DNA of 64,000 bases from NCBI GenBank assembly GCA_023511455.1, contig JAIMBJ010000005.1, forward strand, positions 62,001-126,000, given 5' to 3'. Position 1 is the first letter of the stretch, and every line of letters begins with the position of its first letter. The DNA comes from Bacillota bacterium (GTDB lineage Bacteria > Armatimonadota > HRBIN16). This document shows, in pieces, positions 8,639-17,291 of this stretch. The position numbers and the translations under genes were made by a program. The notes under the pieces are model-generated. The model had not been told where the DNA came from. It did no database searches and worked only from the letters and a program-made list of their open reading frames with translations.

Positions 8639-9540
8639 ATGTTGACCGGCATCCATTTTCTGCTGACCTACAAATGCCCGTATGAGTGCGAGCACTGCTT
8701 TGTCTACAGCAGTCCCCGCGCGAAGGGTACGTTCACGCTGGCGCAGGTGGAAGCGGTGCTGCAGGAGGCACGTAAGGTCGGTACGGTGCAAACGGTGTTC
8801 TTCGAAGGCGGTGAGCCATTTCTGTACTATCCGCTGCTACTGGAGGCAGTGCGTATCGCACGCCAAATGGGCTTCCACACGGGTATCGTCACCAATGGCT
8901 ATTTTGCCACCAGCGTGGAAGACGCGATGCTCTGGCTGAAGCCGTTGCAGGAGGCGGGTATCGGCTTCATCAGCTTCAGCGACGACCAGTTCCACAGCGG
9001 TTCGGAGGAAGACACGGCGGCGAAGCGTGCGATGTCGGCGGCTCAGCAGCTCGGCATTTCCTGCGGGATGATTTCCATCGATCCGCCGACGGTAAGCTAT
9101 CCCGAAGAAGAGCAGGGAAAAAAGGGCGAACCCATTGTGGGGGTGGGGTACGCTTTCGAGGAAGGGCGGTGGAAAAACTGTCGCAGGGACTACCAACGCG
9201 CCCATGGCATATCTTCACCGAATGTCCCTACGAAAACCTGCGCGACCCCGGACGGGTACATGTGGACGCCTACGGTAACGTGCATCTCTGTCAGGGGTTA
9301 TGCATGGGCAACCTGTGGCAAACTCCCCTCTCCGAGCTGGTGGCGCGCTATCGGGCGGAGGAGCATCCGATATGTGCGCCGCTGGTGGAGGGAGGTCCCG
9401 CCGAGCTCGCCCGGAGGTTTGGCTACCCCGTGCAGTCGGGCTACATCGAGGCGTGTCATCTTTGCTACCTCGTCCGCCGCGCGCTGAGAGAGCGTTTCCC
9501 CGAATACCTTGCGCCACCGCAGGTGTACGGGGCAGGGTGA
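8639..9540 (+). pseudogene. Radical SAM protein, interrupted by an apparent frameshift
   Basis: The N-terminal part has the radical SAM cluster motif CPYECEHC near residue 13, followed by FFEGGEPFLYYPLLLEAV, so it should bind 4Fe-4S and S-adenosylmethionine. From ATG 8639 this frame is convincing to about 9150, then turns into low-complexity residues. The expected sequence (RFRGRAVEKL, then CPYENLRDPGRVHVDAYG and the cysteine motifs CQGLC and CHLC) continues in the -1 frame to the stop at 9540. The break falls in the G-rich run GTGGGGGTGGGG around 9137-9148, consistent with one missing base. It may be an assembly error, a recent mutation, or less likely programmed frameshifting. Confidence 0.75.
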
Positions 9541-9621
9541 GCCTGCCTCTTGCCTGTGAAAGGTGCAGGTTTCGCCTCGTGCGAGCCGGCTTCACGCAGC
9601 CGCTGGACAGCGCGCCGGTTC

Positions 9622-10488
9622 CTATAGCCCTGCACTGGTGTCATGGGCGCGTTCCTTCTCGACCAGTTGCCTGTAGGCAGTTTGCAGTTGCTGGACAAGC
9701 GGGTGGGGTTTCAAGGGGCGGTCTTCCAGCTGGGTGACGGGCACGATCTCGCGCACCGAGCTGGTCAGGAACACCGCTTCTGCCGACAGGAGTTCGCCCA
9801 CGGACAGAGGAGCCTCGATGCAGGGGATACCCTCCTGAGCGCAGAGTTGGATCACCGTCTCGCGAGTGATTCCTGCCAGGATGCCTTCGTGCAACGGAGG
9901 TGTTACCAGATGACGTCCATCCCATGCAAAGACGGTGCTGGTGGCTCCCTCGGTGATGTTTCCCTGTGCGTTGAACCAGATGACCTCTTCCCTCCCCAGC
10001 GCCTGTGCCTCATACTGCGCCTCCAGATGTGCGGCGTAGCTGCTCCATTTGGGGCGTTCGCCCGTGCCTGCCCGCGGGTCAGGGCGCAATAAAACCCCTG
10101 CACCCTCGCGCCATCGGGCTATCTGCTGCGGCGATAGCACGGTCGCCGTCAAGAAGCAGGCGGGTTGTGACCACTCGCTGCCTGCGGTCACGGTCAGGCG
10201 CAGACGGGCGTCTGCACTCTGCAGGTCATTGGCTCGAATCAGACTGGCTACCGCTTGCTCGATGAACGGTGTACGCAGATCCACCTGTTGGCGTGCCGAC
10301 GCGAACAAACGCAGAGCCGCCAGCCACCGTCGCATCCGTTGCAGGTGCTGTTCCAGCCGGAACGGGAAGCCACGGTAGCAGCGCAGGGTCTCAAACAGTG
10401 CCGCGCCGTGCAATACTGCCCCGTCCAGCACGCTCAAACGGGCTTGCTCGGCAGGCACGAGTTCACCGTTGTACCATATCCACTGCAT
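9622..10488 (-). CDS. pabC: Aminodeoxychorismate lyase (class IV PLP aminotransferase fold)
   Basis: This 288-residue protein has the class IV aminotransferase fold: LDGAVLHGAALFETLRCY near residue 20 and NITEGATSTVFAWDG near 190. The conserved lysine that binds pyridoxal phosphate should lie near the GTGERPKWSSYAAHLEAQ segment. In the family the enzyme splits 4-amino-4-deoxychorismate into p-aminobenzoate and pyruvate for folate synthesis. Its ATG at 10488 lies inside the end of pabB (25-26 bp overlap), implying translational coupling. A branched-chain or D-amino-acid aminotransferase would look similar, but the pabB partner argues for PabC. Confidence 0.85.
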   Translation of the reverse strand: MQWIWYNGELVPAEQARLSVLDGAVLHGAALFETLRCYRGFPFRLEQHLQRMRRWLAALRLFASARQQVDLRTPFIEQAVASLIRANDLQSADARLRLTVTAGSEWSQPACFLTATVLSPQQIARWREGAGVLLRPDPRAGTGERPKWSSYAAHLEAQYEAQALGREEVIWFNAQGNITEGATSTVFAWDGRHLVTPPLHEGILAGITRETVIQLCAQEGIPCIEAPLSVGELLSAEAVFLTSSVREIVPVTQLEDRPLKPHPLVQQLQTAYRQLVEKERAHDTSAGL

Positions 10489-11938
10489 GGGTCTGTCTGC
10501 CTGTCTCCATCGCCTGAAACCACCCGCACAGCTTGGCGCGTATCTCCTCGTACTCGCGTTCCGGTTCCGATTCGGCAACAATACCGCCCCCGCCGTAAAG
10601 GGTAATCTGGTCGTTTCGGATGACGGCGGTGCGAATGGCGATATTGAGGTCCAGACCTCCGTGAAACGCGATGTAGCCAATGGCGCCGGTGTAAACCTCA
10701 CGGGCAACCGGTTCCAGCTCCTCGATGATTTGCATCGCGCGCACCTTCGGTGCGCCCGTGATACTGCCACCGGGAAAGGTGGCGCGCAAGAGGGTCTCTA
10801 CATCTACGTTGTCGCGCAGCTGCGCCCGCACGGTACTGGTGAGGTGATACACCTGCGCATAGCCTTCCAGCGCCATCATCTCCGCCACCTGCACCGAGCC
10901 GATTTCTGCCACCCTGCCCAGGTCGTTGCGCTCCAGGTCTACAATCATGATGTGCTCCGCGTGGTCTTTGGGGCTGTGCATCAGTGCTTCGGCGAGCCGA
11001 CAGTCCTCGTCGGGGTCTGCCGAGCGCGGGCGCGTTCCCTTGATAGGGCGTGTGTGTACGGTGCGCGTCACCGGGTTCATGTGGAGGAAACGTTCCGGCG
11101 ATGCGCTGATAACGCAAAACCGTCCGGTATCGATGAACGCACTGAACGGCGCAGGCGAGACCTCGCGTATGCGCAGAAAGAGCGACGCGGGGTTTCCGCG
11201 AAAGTGCGCTTGATATGCCTGTGCGAGGTTGACCTGATAGATATCTCCCTGCGCGATGTAGTGCTGGGCTTGCTGCACCGCGTGCAGATAATCTTTCCGC
11301 GCCCACATGGGGAACGGCTCTCCACAGGAAACGGCGGGTTCGGACACTATCCTCTGACCGATGAGAGCCTTTTCCCAGCGTGTCGCTGCTTGCTGAAGGC
11401 GTTGCTGTGCCCATCGATGGGCGGTTGCACCACTGAACGGCAGGCCGGTAGAGGTGAGCACCACCCTCCACGCATCGATGTCTATCGTGGCAATTGTATC
11501 GTAAAAGCCAAACCAATATAATGGCAGCCGGTTGGGGGCGGGAAGGCGGTTCGGACAGGGCTCAATGAACGCCTTCAGCCCGTAGCCGAGATAGCCCAGC
11601 ACCCCAGCAGGTAGCGGCGTGGGCGCATCATACAAGGGGAGATGGAAACGCCGCAAGAAACCCTGAAGTACGCGCAGCGGGTCGTCTTCCATGCGCAGGA
11701 TACCGCCAGCATCTCGCCACAGCACATGGTCGGGATATGCTTCCAGCACGCCGAATGGCTCTTGCGCGATGAAGCAATAGCGTGCCAGCCGGAAGCTTCC
11801 TCGCGGCGACGGCTCGGCACCGCTGTCCAGCACGACCGTGTGTGGCTGGCAGAGGTTGCATCGCGCGTAAATCTGCGAGAGCGACAGGGACGCCGGCAAT
11901 GGAATAACGGTTTTGTATAGCGGCAGCGGTTCACTCAT
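10463..11938 (-). CDS. pabB: Aminodeoxychorismate synthase component I
   Basis: The 491-residue product carries the chorismate-binding catalytic half of the anthranilate/PABA synthase family. Motifs near the C-terminus are RPIKGTRPRS, MIVDLERNDLGRV, TFPGGSITGAPKV and GYIAFHGGLDLNIAIRT. It aminates chorismate using ammonia from a glutaminase partner, which is not in this window. The PIKGT motif favours PabB over TrpE. I chose ATG 11938 because a TATAAT lies only 9 bp upstream; longer in-frame starts would run through that promoter. Confidence 0.9.
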   Translation of the reverse strand: MSEPLPLYKTVIPLPASLSLSQIYARCNLCQPHTVVLDSGAEPSPRGSFRLARYCFIAQEPFGVLEAYPDHVLWRDAGGILRMEDDPLRVLQGFLRRFHLPLYDAPTPLPAGVLGYLGYGLKAFIEPCPNRLPAPNRLPLYWFGFYDTIATIDIDAWRVVLTSTGLPFSGATAHRWAQQRLQQAATRWEKALIGQRIVSEPAVSCGEPFPMWARKDYLHAVQQAQHYIAQGDIYQVNLAQAYQAHFRGNPASLFLRIREVSPAPFSAFIDTGRFCVISASPERFLHMNPVTRTVHTRPIKGTRPRSADPDEDCRLAEALMHSPKDHAEHIMIVDLERNDLGRVAEIGSVQVAEMMALEGYAQVYHLTSTVRAQLRDNVDVETLLRATFPGGSITGAPKVRAMQIIEELEPVAREVYTGAIGYIAFHGGLDLNIAIRTAVIRNDQITLYGGGGIVAESEPEREYEEIRAKLCGWFQAMETGRQTHAVDMVQR

Positions 11939-11947
11939 TCTGGCGGT

Positions 11948-11953
11948 ATTATA
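11948..11953 (-). promoter_or_regulatory. TATAAT -10 box nine bases before the pabB ATG
   Basis: On the minus strand TATAATAC ends 9 nt before ATG 11938, the same geometry as queG and rqcH. No SD sequence is present, which suggests a leaderless or nearly leaderless mRNA. Confidence 0.55.
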
Positions 11954-12033
11954 CCTGTTGGAGACGCCTGCTGAAACCGTTGTCTGGCACAAATCGTCTG
12001 AGTCTTGGGAATACAAAGCTCGGCGCTTTCGTA

Positions 12034-12042
12034 TGCTATAAT
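12034..12042 (+). promoter_or_regulatory. Extended -10 promoter for the M48 protease gene
   Basis: TGC directly precedes TATAAT (12037-12042), fitting the extended -10 form TGnTATAAT. No convincing -35 is present, which is common for extended -10 promoters. The ATG lies 30 bp downstream. Confidence 0.6.
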
Positions 12043-12072
12043 GGAAGGGAAAATATTGCGAGGTTTCACACC

Positions 12073-13248
12073 ATGAAATGGTTTCTGCGTGCCCGTGTGA
12101 TATGGTTGCTCGTGGTCAGCCTCATGCTCGGGGGGCTGGCAACAGAGGTCTTCGCGCAGCCCAAGTCGGAAGAGGACCCCGAAGTGCGCATGGGCAGGGA
12201 AGCGGCTCAGGAGATTGAACGCACCCTGCGCATCATTGATGACCCCGCTCTGGTGGAGCGGGTGAACCGTATTGGGCAGGAGATTGCCGCGGTAGCCAAC
12301 GTCTCCAACATCCCCATCACGTGGGGCATCAATAAAAGGTCACAGTTTCAGTATACGTTCAAGGTGGTGGATGATAAGGACGTCAACGCCTTCTCGCTGC
12401 CGGGCGGGTTCATCTATGTGAACAAGGGTTTGCTGGACTATGTGCAGTCCGACCACGAGCTGGCGGCGGTGCTGGCACACGAAATCGCACACGCGGCACA
12501 TCATCATCTGCTGCGTCTGGGGCAGGAGAACGAGAAGATTAACCGCCGGGTAACCCTGCCCGCTCTGCTGGTGATGGTTCTGTCCGGCGCGCCGGCGCGG
12601 GATTTAAGCAATGTCATGATGGGAGTTCAGCTGTATCAGATAGCCAAACTGAACGGCTTCACTCAGGAAGCGGAAATAGACGCCGACCGCGCTGCCATCC
12701 TGTATCTGATGCAGACGAAGTACAATCCTGTGGGCATGCTGACCTTCATGGAGCGACTGGCGCGCGATGAAGCGCGGCGACCGGAGAGGCAACTGGGTAT
12801 CTTCCGCACGCACCCTCCCTCGCGCGAGCGCGCCCAGGCGATGCTGAACCTGTTCCGCGAGCTGAACATCCCCGTCAACCGCAGGGCGGTGGCGCGTATT
12901 TTGCCTGTGGAACTGCGAGAGAAAACAGTGCAGGACCGCAGTCTGGTGGAGGTCTACCTGGACAGCGTTCCCGTGTTTGCCCCTGCTGACCGCGACGGAC
13001 AAACCTCCGCCGAGCGCGCCCGGCAGATTAGCGAGCGACTGGACAGCCTGTTGAACGACGGCATCCAGATGTTTGACATCCGCCTGTCCAGTGATAGGCG
13101 TACGGTGGTAGCGCGCAGCCACCCGATACTCACCATCGAGCCTGAGGACGCCGCCCTGTACGGCAAGAGTATGCACGAGCTGGCGGAGCAGGTCTCCAAC
13201 GCCATCAAGCGCGCCCTCTGGAACGAGCTGATTCAGCGGGCATACTGA
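12073..13248 (+). CDS. Secreted M48-family zinc metalloprotease
   Basis: This 391-residue protein begins with a signal peptide (RARVIWLLVVSLMLGGLATEVFAQ). The zinc-binding motif HEIAH lies near residue 137, inside DHELAAVLAHEIAHAAHHH, and a third ligand Glu in EAEIDADRAAILYL near 200. This pattern is that of BepA/Oma1/LoiP-type periplasmic peptidases that degrade misfolded envelope proteins. The ~130 residues after the peptidase domain are unassigned; no TPR is obvious. GAGG 10 bp before ATG 12073 is the likely SD. It stands alone, with its own promoter and a terminator after it. Confidence 0.88.
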   Translation: MKWFLRARVIWLLVVSLMLGGLATEVFAQPKSEEDPEVRMGREAAQEIERTLRIIDDPALVERVNRIGQEIAAVANVSNIPITWGINKRSQFQYTFKVVDDKDVNAFSLPGGFIYVNKGLLDYVQSDHELAAVLAHEIAHAAHHHLLRLGQENEKINRRVTLPALLVMVLSGAPARDLSNVMMGVQLYQIAKLNGFTQEAEIDADRAAILYLMQTKYNPVGMLTFMERLARDEARRPERQLGIFRTHPPSRERAQAMLNLFRELNIPVNRRAVARILPVELREKTVQDRSLVEVYLDSVPVFAPADRDGQTSAERARQISERLDSLLNDGIQMFDIRLSSDRRTVVARSHPILTIEPEDAALYGKSMHELAEQVSNAIKRALWNELIQRAY

Positions 13249-13282
13249 AGCGAACCTGCTGGTGAGGCGAAGCCCCACCCGA

Positions 13283-13308
13283 CCTCCCCGCGGGCGGGGA
13301 GGAGTTTT
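13283..13308 (+). terminator. Rho-independent terminator after the M48 protease gene
   Basis: An 8-bp perfect stem, CCTCCCCG with CGGGGAGG, has a 4-base loop and is followed by AGTTTT. It lies 35 bp past the stop codon at 13248. Confidence 0.7.
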
Positions 13309-13436
13309 CCGCTCGGCGCGAGCCTTGCCCTTCATGGTGTGTCGCACAGGACGGAGCCTGCCCGCCGTCGTATTCTCGAAAATGGTGGGCGTTACACAGG
13401 GGCATCCGCGACGTGGCACGAGGAGGGAAACATCCG

Positions 13437-15977
13437 TTGAAAATGCTCAGCGTCCTGATGGTTATCGGCTTTGCACTTGCCGCTGCGGCGCAGAAACAGC
13501 CGCTGCAGACATGGACCGCGACGGAAGGCACCTTCGCCTGGGATGAACAGGTGAAGCGCGGGGGCAAGGCAAGCATCCGCCTGCACAACGCAACAGCCGA
13601 TTTGCGCAGCGGCGTGATGCACGTGATCGAGCTGAACCAGAGCAAGCCTGTCCCCCTGCGGATTTCGGCATGGAGCAAAGCGCAGGATGTCTCCGGTAGT
13701 GCAGATGCAGGCTATTCGCTGTATATCGACCTGCGGTATACCGACGGCACTCCCCAATGGGGTTTGATTGCACCTTTCAGCACCGGCACACACGACTGGG
13801 AGCGGCGTGAGGTGCTGGTCATCCCCCGCAAGCCCATCGACAAGGTGTATGTACACCTGCTACTGCGCAATCACGCGGGTACCGTGTGGTTCGACGACAT
13901 TCAGATGGAGCTCCTGGAGGGACTGCAGGTGCTGGATATGCAAACCACTCGCCAGCCCACCTTGCGTGCGAGCAAAGGCGCAGTGCGCTGGGGCAGGGCG
14001 GAAGACCTGCAGGTACAGTTCGACGACGCCGGACTGGTGACGCAACTGTTGTGGCGGGGCAAGCCCTTGCCGAAGGGCAAACTGCCGGGCGGCTGGTTCC
14101 TGCGCGAAATGCAAAACCCCGACGTTCTCGTGCCGTTCGGCGGCAGGTGGACCAGCCGCAACCCCCTTGTCTGGACGGGCAGGGCGAAAGACGTGCGGCT
14201 GGAGGTGCGTTACGAACAGCAGGGAGGTCTTCTGCAGGCAATCGCCACGCTGAGCACCCGGGAAGGCAGTCCCGACCGCGCGGTGAGCCTCATCTGGGCA
14301 GCGCCGCTACAGATGCAGGGCGCAATCTGGCATGACGACATCCGACAGCAGACAGCGGCAACCGGTATGGAGATGGCGAATCTGATACACGTCAACGCCG
14401 GCGCCAACGGCATGATGAGCGTGTATCCGCTGGCGTGTCTGTCGGGCAAGGATTGGTGCGTCGCGTGGGGCTGGCGGATGGACGCCCCGCGTCTCGTGAG
14501 ACTGTTTGCCAGTCCGCAGTGGGGCTGGGCGTGCGCCGCCTTCGATGCCGTTCTCAGCGGCAAGACGCGCAAGTTCCCCCATCGCGCTCAGTTCCACCTG
14601 CTGCTATGGTCTGCCGACCCGCAGTGGGGTTTTCGATCCGCCCTGCAGCGCTACATCACCGCCTTCCCCGACTGGTTCCGCAACCGCGTGCCCAAACAGG
14701 GTATCTGGATTGCTTTCACCGCACCGCACACCGTGCAGAACGTGCAGGATTTCGGCATCGTCTTCCACGAGGGCGATAACAGCGTGGCGGAGGATGACCA
14801 GCTGGGTATTCTCTCTTTCCGTTACACCGAGCCGATGAGCTACTGGATGCCCATGCCCAGAACGTTCCCACGCACCGACACCGGCGCAGACGACTGCCTG
14901 CAGCAGTACGCTGAGGGCAAACTGGGTGACAACTGGCAAAAAGCGCAGGCGCGGGCGACGCTGAAATGCGGTATCATCTCCGACCAGAGCGGCAAAATCT
15001 ATCGTCAGATTAGCGTGACACCCTGGAACGACGGCGCGATGTTCCTGCTCAACCCCGACCCGGATATCCCCTCCACGCCCGATGACCCTTCCAAAGCCTA
15101 CCTGAACTTCCCGCCTTCTCACGCGCAACAAGCCTACACAAAAGCGGGCACGGAAGGGCTGGACGGCGAGTATCTCGACTCTCTGGAGATGGGAGCCGAC
15201 ATGCTGAACTATCGCGAGGAGCACTTTGCAACGGCGGACGTGCCGCTGGTGTTTCGCAAAGGCGACTTGCGCCCCGCCATTCTCCAGATATTCAGCACGT
15301 GGGAGTATACCCGTTACCTGGCAGGGGAGATGCGCCGGCGCGGTAAATGGCTGTTCGCCAACGCGGTGGGATGGCGGTTCCCCTTTTTGATGGCGCAGCT
15401 GGATGTGTCGGGCACGGAAACCAACTGGTGGCAAAACGGTGCATGGACGCCCGTTTCACCTGCACAGATGGACATCTGGCGCAGCATGAGCTACCACAAA
15501 CCCTATGTCCTGTTGATGAACACCGATTACGAGACGTTCGGGGGGCAGGTGGAGCGCTACTTCCAGCGATGCCTGTTCTGGGGTATCTATCCCAGTATGT
15601 TCAGCCATAACGCCGCGGATAACCCTTACTGGCAGAACCCGGCATGGTATAACCGCGACCGTGCGTTGTTCCAGAAGTACATCCCGCTGATTCGGCGCGT
15701 GGCGGAGGCTGGCTGGGAGCCAATCACACACGCCACCGCCGAAGGTGGCTGGGTGGAACGCTACGGCAAGAAGACATTTACCGTGTTCAACCCGGAGAAC
15801 GCCGAACGCGAGGTGAGGTTGCGAATCGATCTGCGCGCGCTGAAGACCCCAGCCAGTGAGGTGAAGCAGCCGGTGGAGTTGGTGCACGCGCTCGGGCTCG
15901 ACTGGAAGGTCGGTGATGATGTGCTGCGAATCACCTTCCGGCTGGCTCCTGAGCAGGCGGCGGTGATTACGTGGTAA
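13437..15977 (+). CDS. Large secreted protein of unknown function, possibly a glycoside-hydrolase-like enzyme
   Basis: This ~846-residue product has a short signal peptide (MLSVLMVIGFALAAAAQ). Residues ~20-165 look like a carbohydrate-binding-type beta-sandwich ending in VWFDDIQMELLEG. The central and C-terminal parts are rich in Trp and aromatic residues (GLDGEYLDSLEMGADMLNYR, SGTETNWWQNGAWTPV), as in TIM-barrel glycoside hydrolases. I cannot assign a GH family or catalytic residues. TTG 13437 is preferred because a strong SD (GAGGAGGG) sits 9 bp upstream; ATG 13443 is the alternative. The stop codon directly abuts the convergent exonuclease gene. Confidence 0.7.
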   Translation: MKMLSVLMVIGFALAAAAQKQPLQTWTATEGTFAWDEQVKRGGKASIRLHNATADLRSGVMHVIELNQSKPVPLRISAWSKAQDVSGSADAGYSLYIDLRYTDGTPQWGLIAPFSTGTHDWERREVLVIPRKPIDKVYVHLLLRNHAGTVWFDDIQMELLEGLQVLDMQTTRQPTLRASKGAVRWGRAEDLQVQFDDAGLVTQLLWRGKPLPKGKLPGGWFLREMQNPDVLVPFGGRWTSRNPLVWTGRAKDVRLEVRYEQQGGLLQAIATLSTREGSPDRAVSLIWAAPLQMQGAIWHDDIRQQTAATGMEMANLIHVNAGANGMMSVYPLACLSGKDWCVAWGWRMDAPRLVRLFASPQWGWACAAFDAVLSGKTRKFPHRAQFHLLLWSADPQWGFRSALQRYITAFPDWFRNRVPKQGIWIAFTAPHTVQNVQDFGIVFHEGDNSVAEDDQLGILSFRYTEPMSYWMPMPRTFPRTDTGADDCLQQYAEGKLGDNWQKAQARATLKCGIISDQSGKIYRQISVTPWNDGAMFLLNPDPDIPSTPDDPSKAYLNFPPSHAQQAYTKAGTEGLDGEYLDSLEMGADMLNYREEHFATADVPLVFRKGDLRPAILQIFSTWEYTRYLAGEMRRRGKWLFANAVGWRFPFLMAQLDVSGTETNWWQNGAWTPVSPAQMDIWRSMSYHKPYVLLMNTDYETFGGQVERYFQRCLFWGIYPSMFSHNAADNPYWQNPAWYNRDRALFQKYIPLIRRVAEAGWEPITHATAEGGWVERYGKKTFTVFNPENAEREVRLRIDLRALKTPASEVKQPVELVHALGLDWKVGDDVLRITFRLAPEQAAVITW

Positions 15978-16628
15978 CTACCACACGCTATCCCAGGGCG
16001 AGCCGCGGCGGACGTCGATGAGTCTTTGCAATAACAGCCGTGTGCAGCGCACGTCTTCCAGCGCGTAAATGCCCAGCATGGTTAACGCTTCGGAGTTATA
16101 GAGGTGCCTCCACTGGTTCCACAGCCACACCGCGTCCTCGCCGCGCATCATCTGCACGCTTGGGTGTCGGGGTACGCGCAGGTGGCTGAAAAGTGTTTTC
16201 AACTTGAGGTTTGGCGTTCGCAGCAAGCCGATATCGCGTAAGGGCATGGCGACCTGAAGGTATATATCCAGATGTTGCCACGTACGCCATAGCCGACGCA
16301 CCTGCGGCAGGTGGTGGGCGATAAAGGGCAGGTCAAACTGCGTACCGTTATAGGTCGCGATGAGAGAGAAGAACTCCGCGTGCTGCGGAAACTGCTCTAA
16401 CGGGCAGACGGTGATGCTGTCGTAGCCGTATTCCTGCGCTTTTCGCTCGATGTGGCGCAGGGTCTCTGCCGCATCGTGCAGGTCATTCACATAAAGTCTC
16501 GCCTTCTTGCCGGTGTGGTCTTCCTGATAGAGTGCAATCAGGGTCAGCTCACTGCATGCGGGATTAATGCCGGTAGTTTCGATATCGAGAAACACCGCGT
16601 CCAGATAATCCTCAATCTGGTGTGTCAC
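15978..16628 (-). CDS. DEDD-type 3'-5' exonuclease (RNase H-like, YprB/RNase_H_2 type)
   Basis: This 216-residue protein carries the metal-binding motifs of the DEDD superfamily: Exo I in AVFLDIETTG near residue 12, Exo II in ATYNGTQFDLPFI near 105 and Exo III in YALEDVRCTRLL near 195. Members trim nucleic acid 3' ends; the exact substrate of stand-alone YprB-like proteins is not settled. GTG 16628 is chosen because AAAGGAGA lies just upstream; the longer in-frame extension shows no conserved residues. No helicase or other nuclease is adjacent. Confidence 0.78.
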   Translation of the reverse strand: MTHQIEDYLDAVFLDIETTGINPACSELTLIALYQEDHTGKKARLYVNDLHDAAETLRHIERKAQEYGYDSITVCPLEQFPQHAEFFSLIATYNGTQFDLPFIAHHLPQVRRLWRTWQHLDIYLQVAMPLRDIGLLRTPNLKLKTLFSHLRVPRHPSVQMMRGEDAVWLWNQWRHLYNSEALTMLGIYALEDVRCTRLLLQRLIDVRRGSPWDSVW

Positions 16629-16761
16629 GGACGTCTCCTTTACGGACAGAGTGGGCACAGATATACTATCACAAAATCGCAGTTCAGAGGAAGAGATGGA
16701 ACCACGCAAATGCCTCTCGGAGAATTTTCCTATGAAAACATCCAAACAGCCCAAAAACCCC

Positions 16762-16789
16762 TTGTTTTGCACAACATTTGTGGTATACT
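16762..16789 (+). promoter_or_regulatory. Candidate promoter and long leader for the RRM protein gene
   Basis: TTGTTT (16762-16767) and TATACT (16784-16789) are spaced 16 bp apart. The resulting 5' leader is about 135 nt and contains a hairpin (CGTTG/CAACG, 16806-16819) and a GC palindrome CTGCCGGCAG (16869-16878). Nothing else is seen in the 16629-16931 gap. Confidence 0.5.
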
Positions 16790-16931
16790 ACTACTGTTCG
16801 GTGTTCGTTGCACGCAACGGTTCGGTTCCGGGGTCCGTATACCTCATGGGAGGAGACCGCGTTCGAGCCTGCCGGCAGCACCGTAACGAAAATCCGGGAG
16901 GCGAGACGCTTCCCAAACATGAGGTAAAAAA

Positions 16932-17237
16932 ATGCCAGAAACCACTTCTTTGTTCGTAGGAAACCTTTCCTACGCCACCACCGCAGAGCAACTGCGTGAG
17001 CTGTTCTCTCCGTGGGGTCCCGTTGAGGATGCTCGTGTCGTCGAGGGACGCGGCTTCGGCTTTGTGGACATTCCCCGCGAGAACATGCAGGCGGCAATCG
17101 ATGCCACCAACGGTCAGGTGTTTATGGGCAGAACCATCACCGTGAACCAGGCACGTCCCCGCACCGAGCGGCGCGAGGGCGGATTCCGCAGCGACCGCGG
17201 TGGCTACGGCTCCGGGCGGCGCGACCGACGCTGGTAA
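16932..17237 (+). CDS. Small RRM-type RNA-binding protein
   Basis: The 101 residues are one RNA recognition motif followed by an Arg/Gly-rich tail. RNP2 is LFVGNL near residue 7 and RNP1 is GRGFGFVDI near 40. The tail (RRDRRW at the end) resembles cyanobacterial Rbp proteins, which bind single-stranded RNA and are often cold-induced. An SD (GAGG) lies 7 bp before ATG 16932. The gene is monocistronic, between the promoter at 16762 and the hairpin at 17261. A role in cold response or mRNA handling is inference. Confidence 0.88.
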   Translation: MPETTSLFVGNLSYATTAEQLRELFSPWGPVEDARVVEGRGFGFVDIPRENMQAAIDATNGQVFMGRTITVNQARPRTERREGGFRSDRGGYGSGRRDRRW

Positions 17238-17260
17238 GCCCGAACCAGAGCATCACGTGC

Positions 17261-17286
17261 AACGGCACGCCGGTCGGCGTGCCGTT
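17261..17286. terminator. Bidirectional hairpin terminator between rbp and mutS2
   Basis: A perfect 12-base inverted repeat, AACGGCACGCCG and CGGCGTGCCGTT with a 2-base centre, lies between two convergent genes. A weak T-rich stretch follows on the plus strand. Confidence 0.7.
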
Positions 17287-17291
17287 CGCTG

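Noticed and set aside
11939-12016. Longer start for pabB
   Set aside because: The extension would translate through the TATAAT box and overlaps the divergent M48 promoter region; PabB homology begins at ATG 11938.
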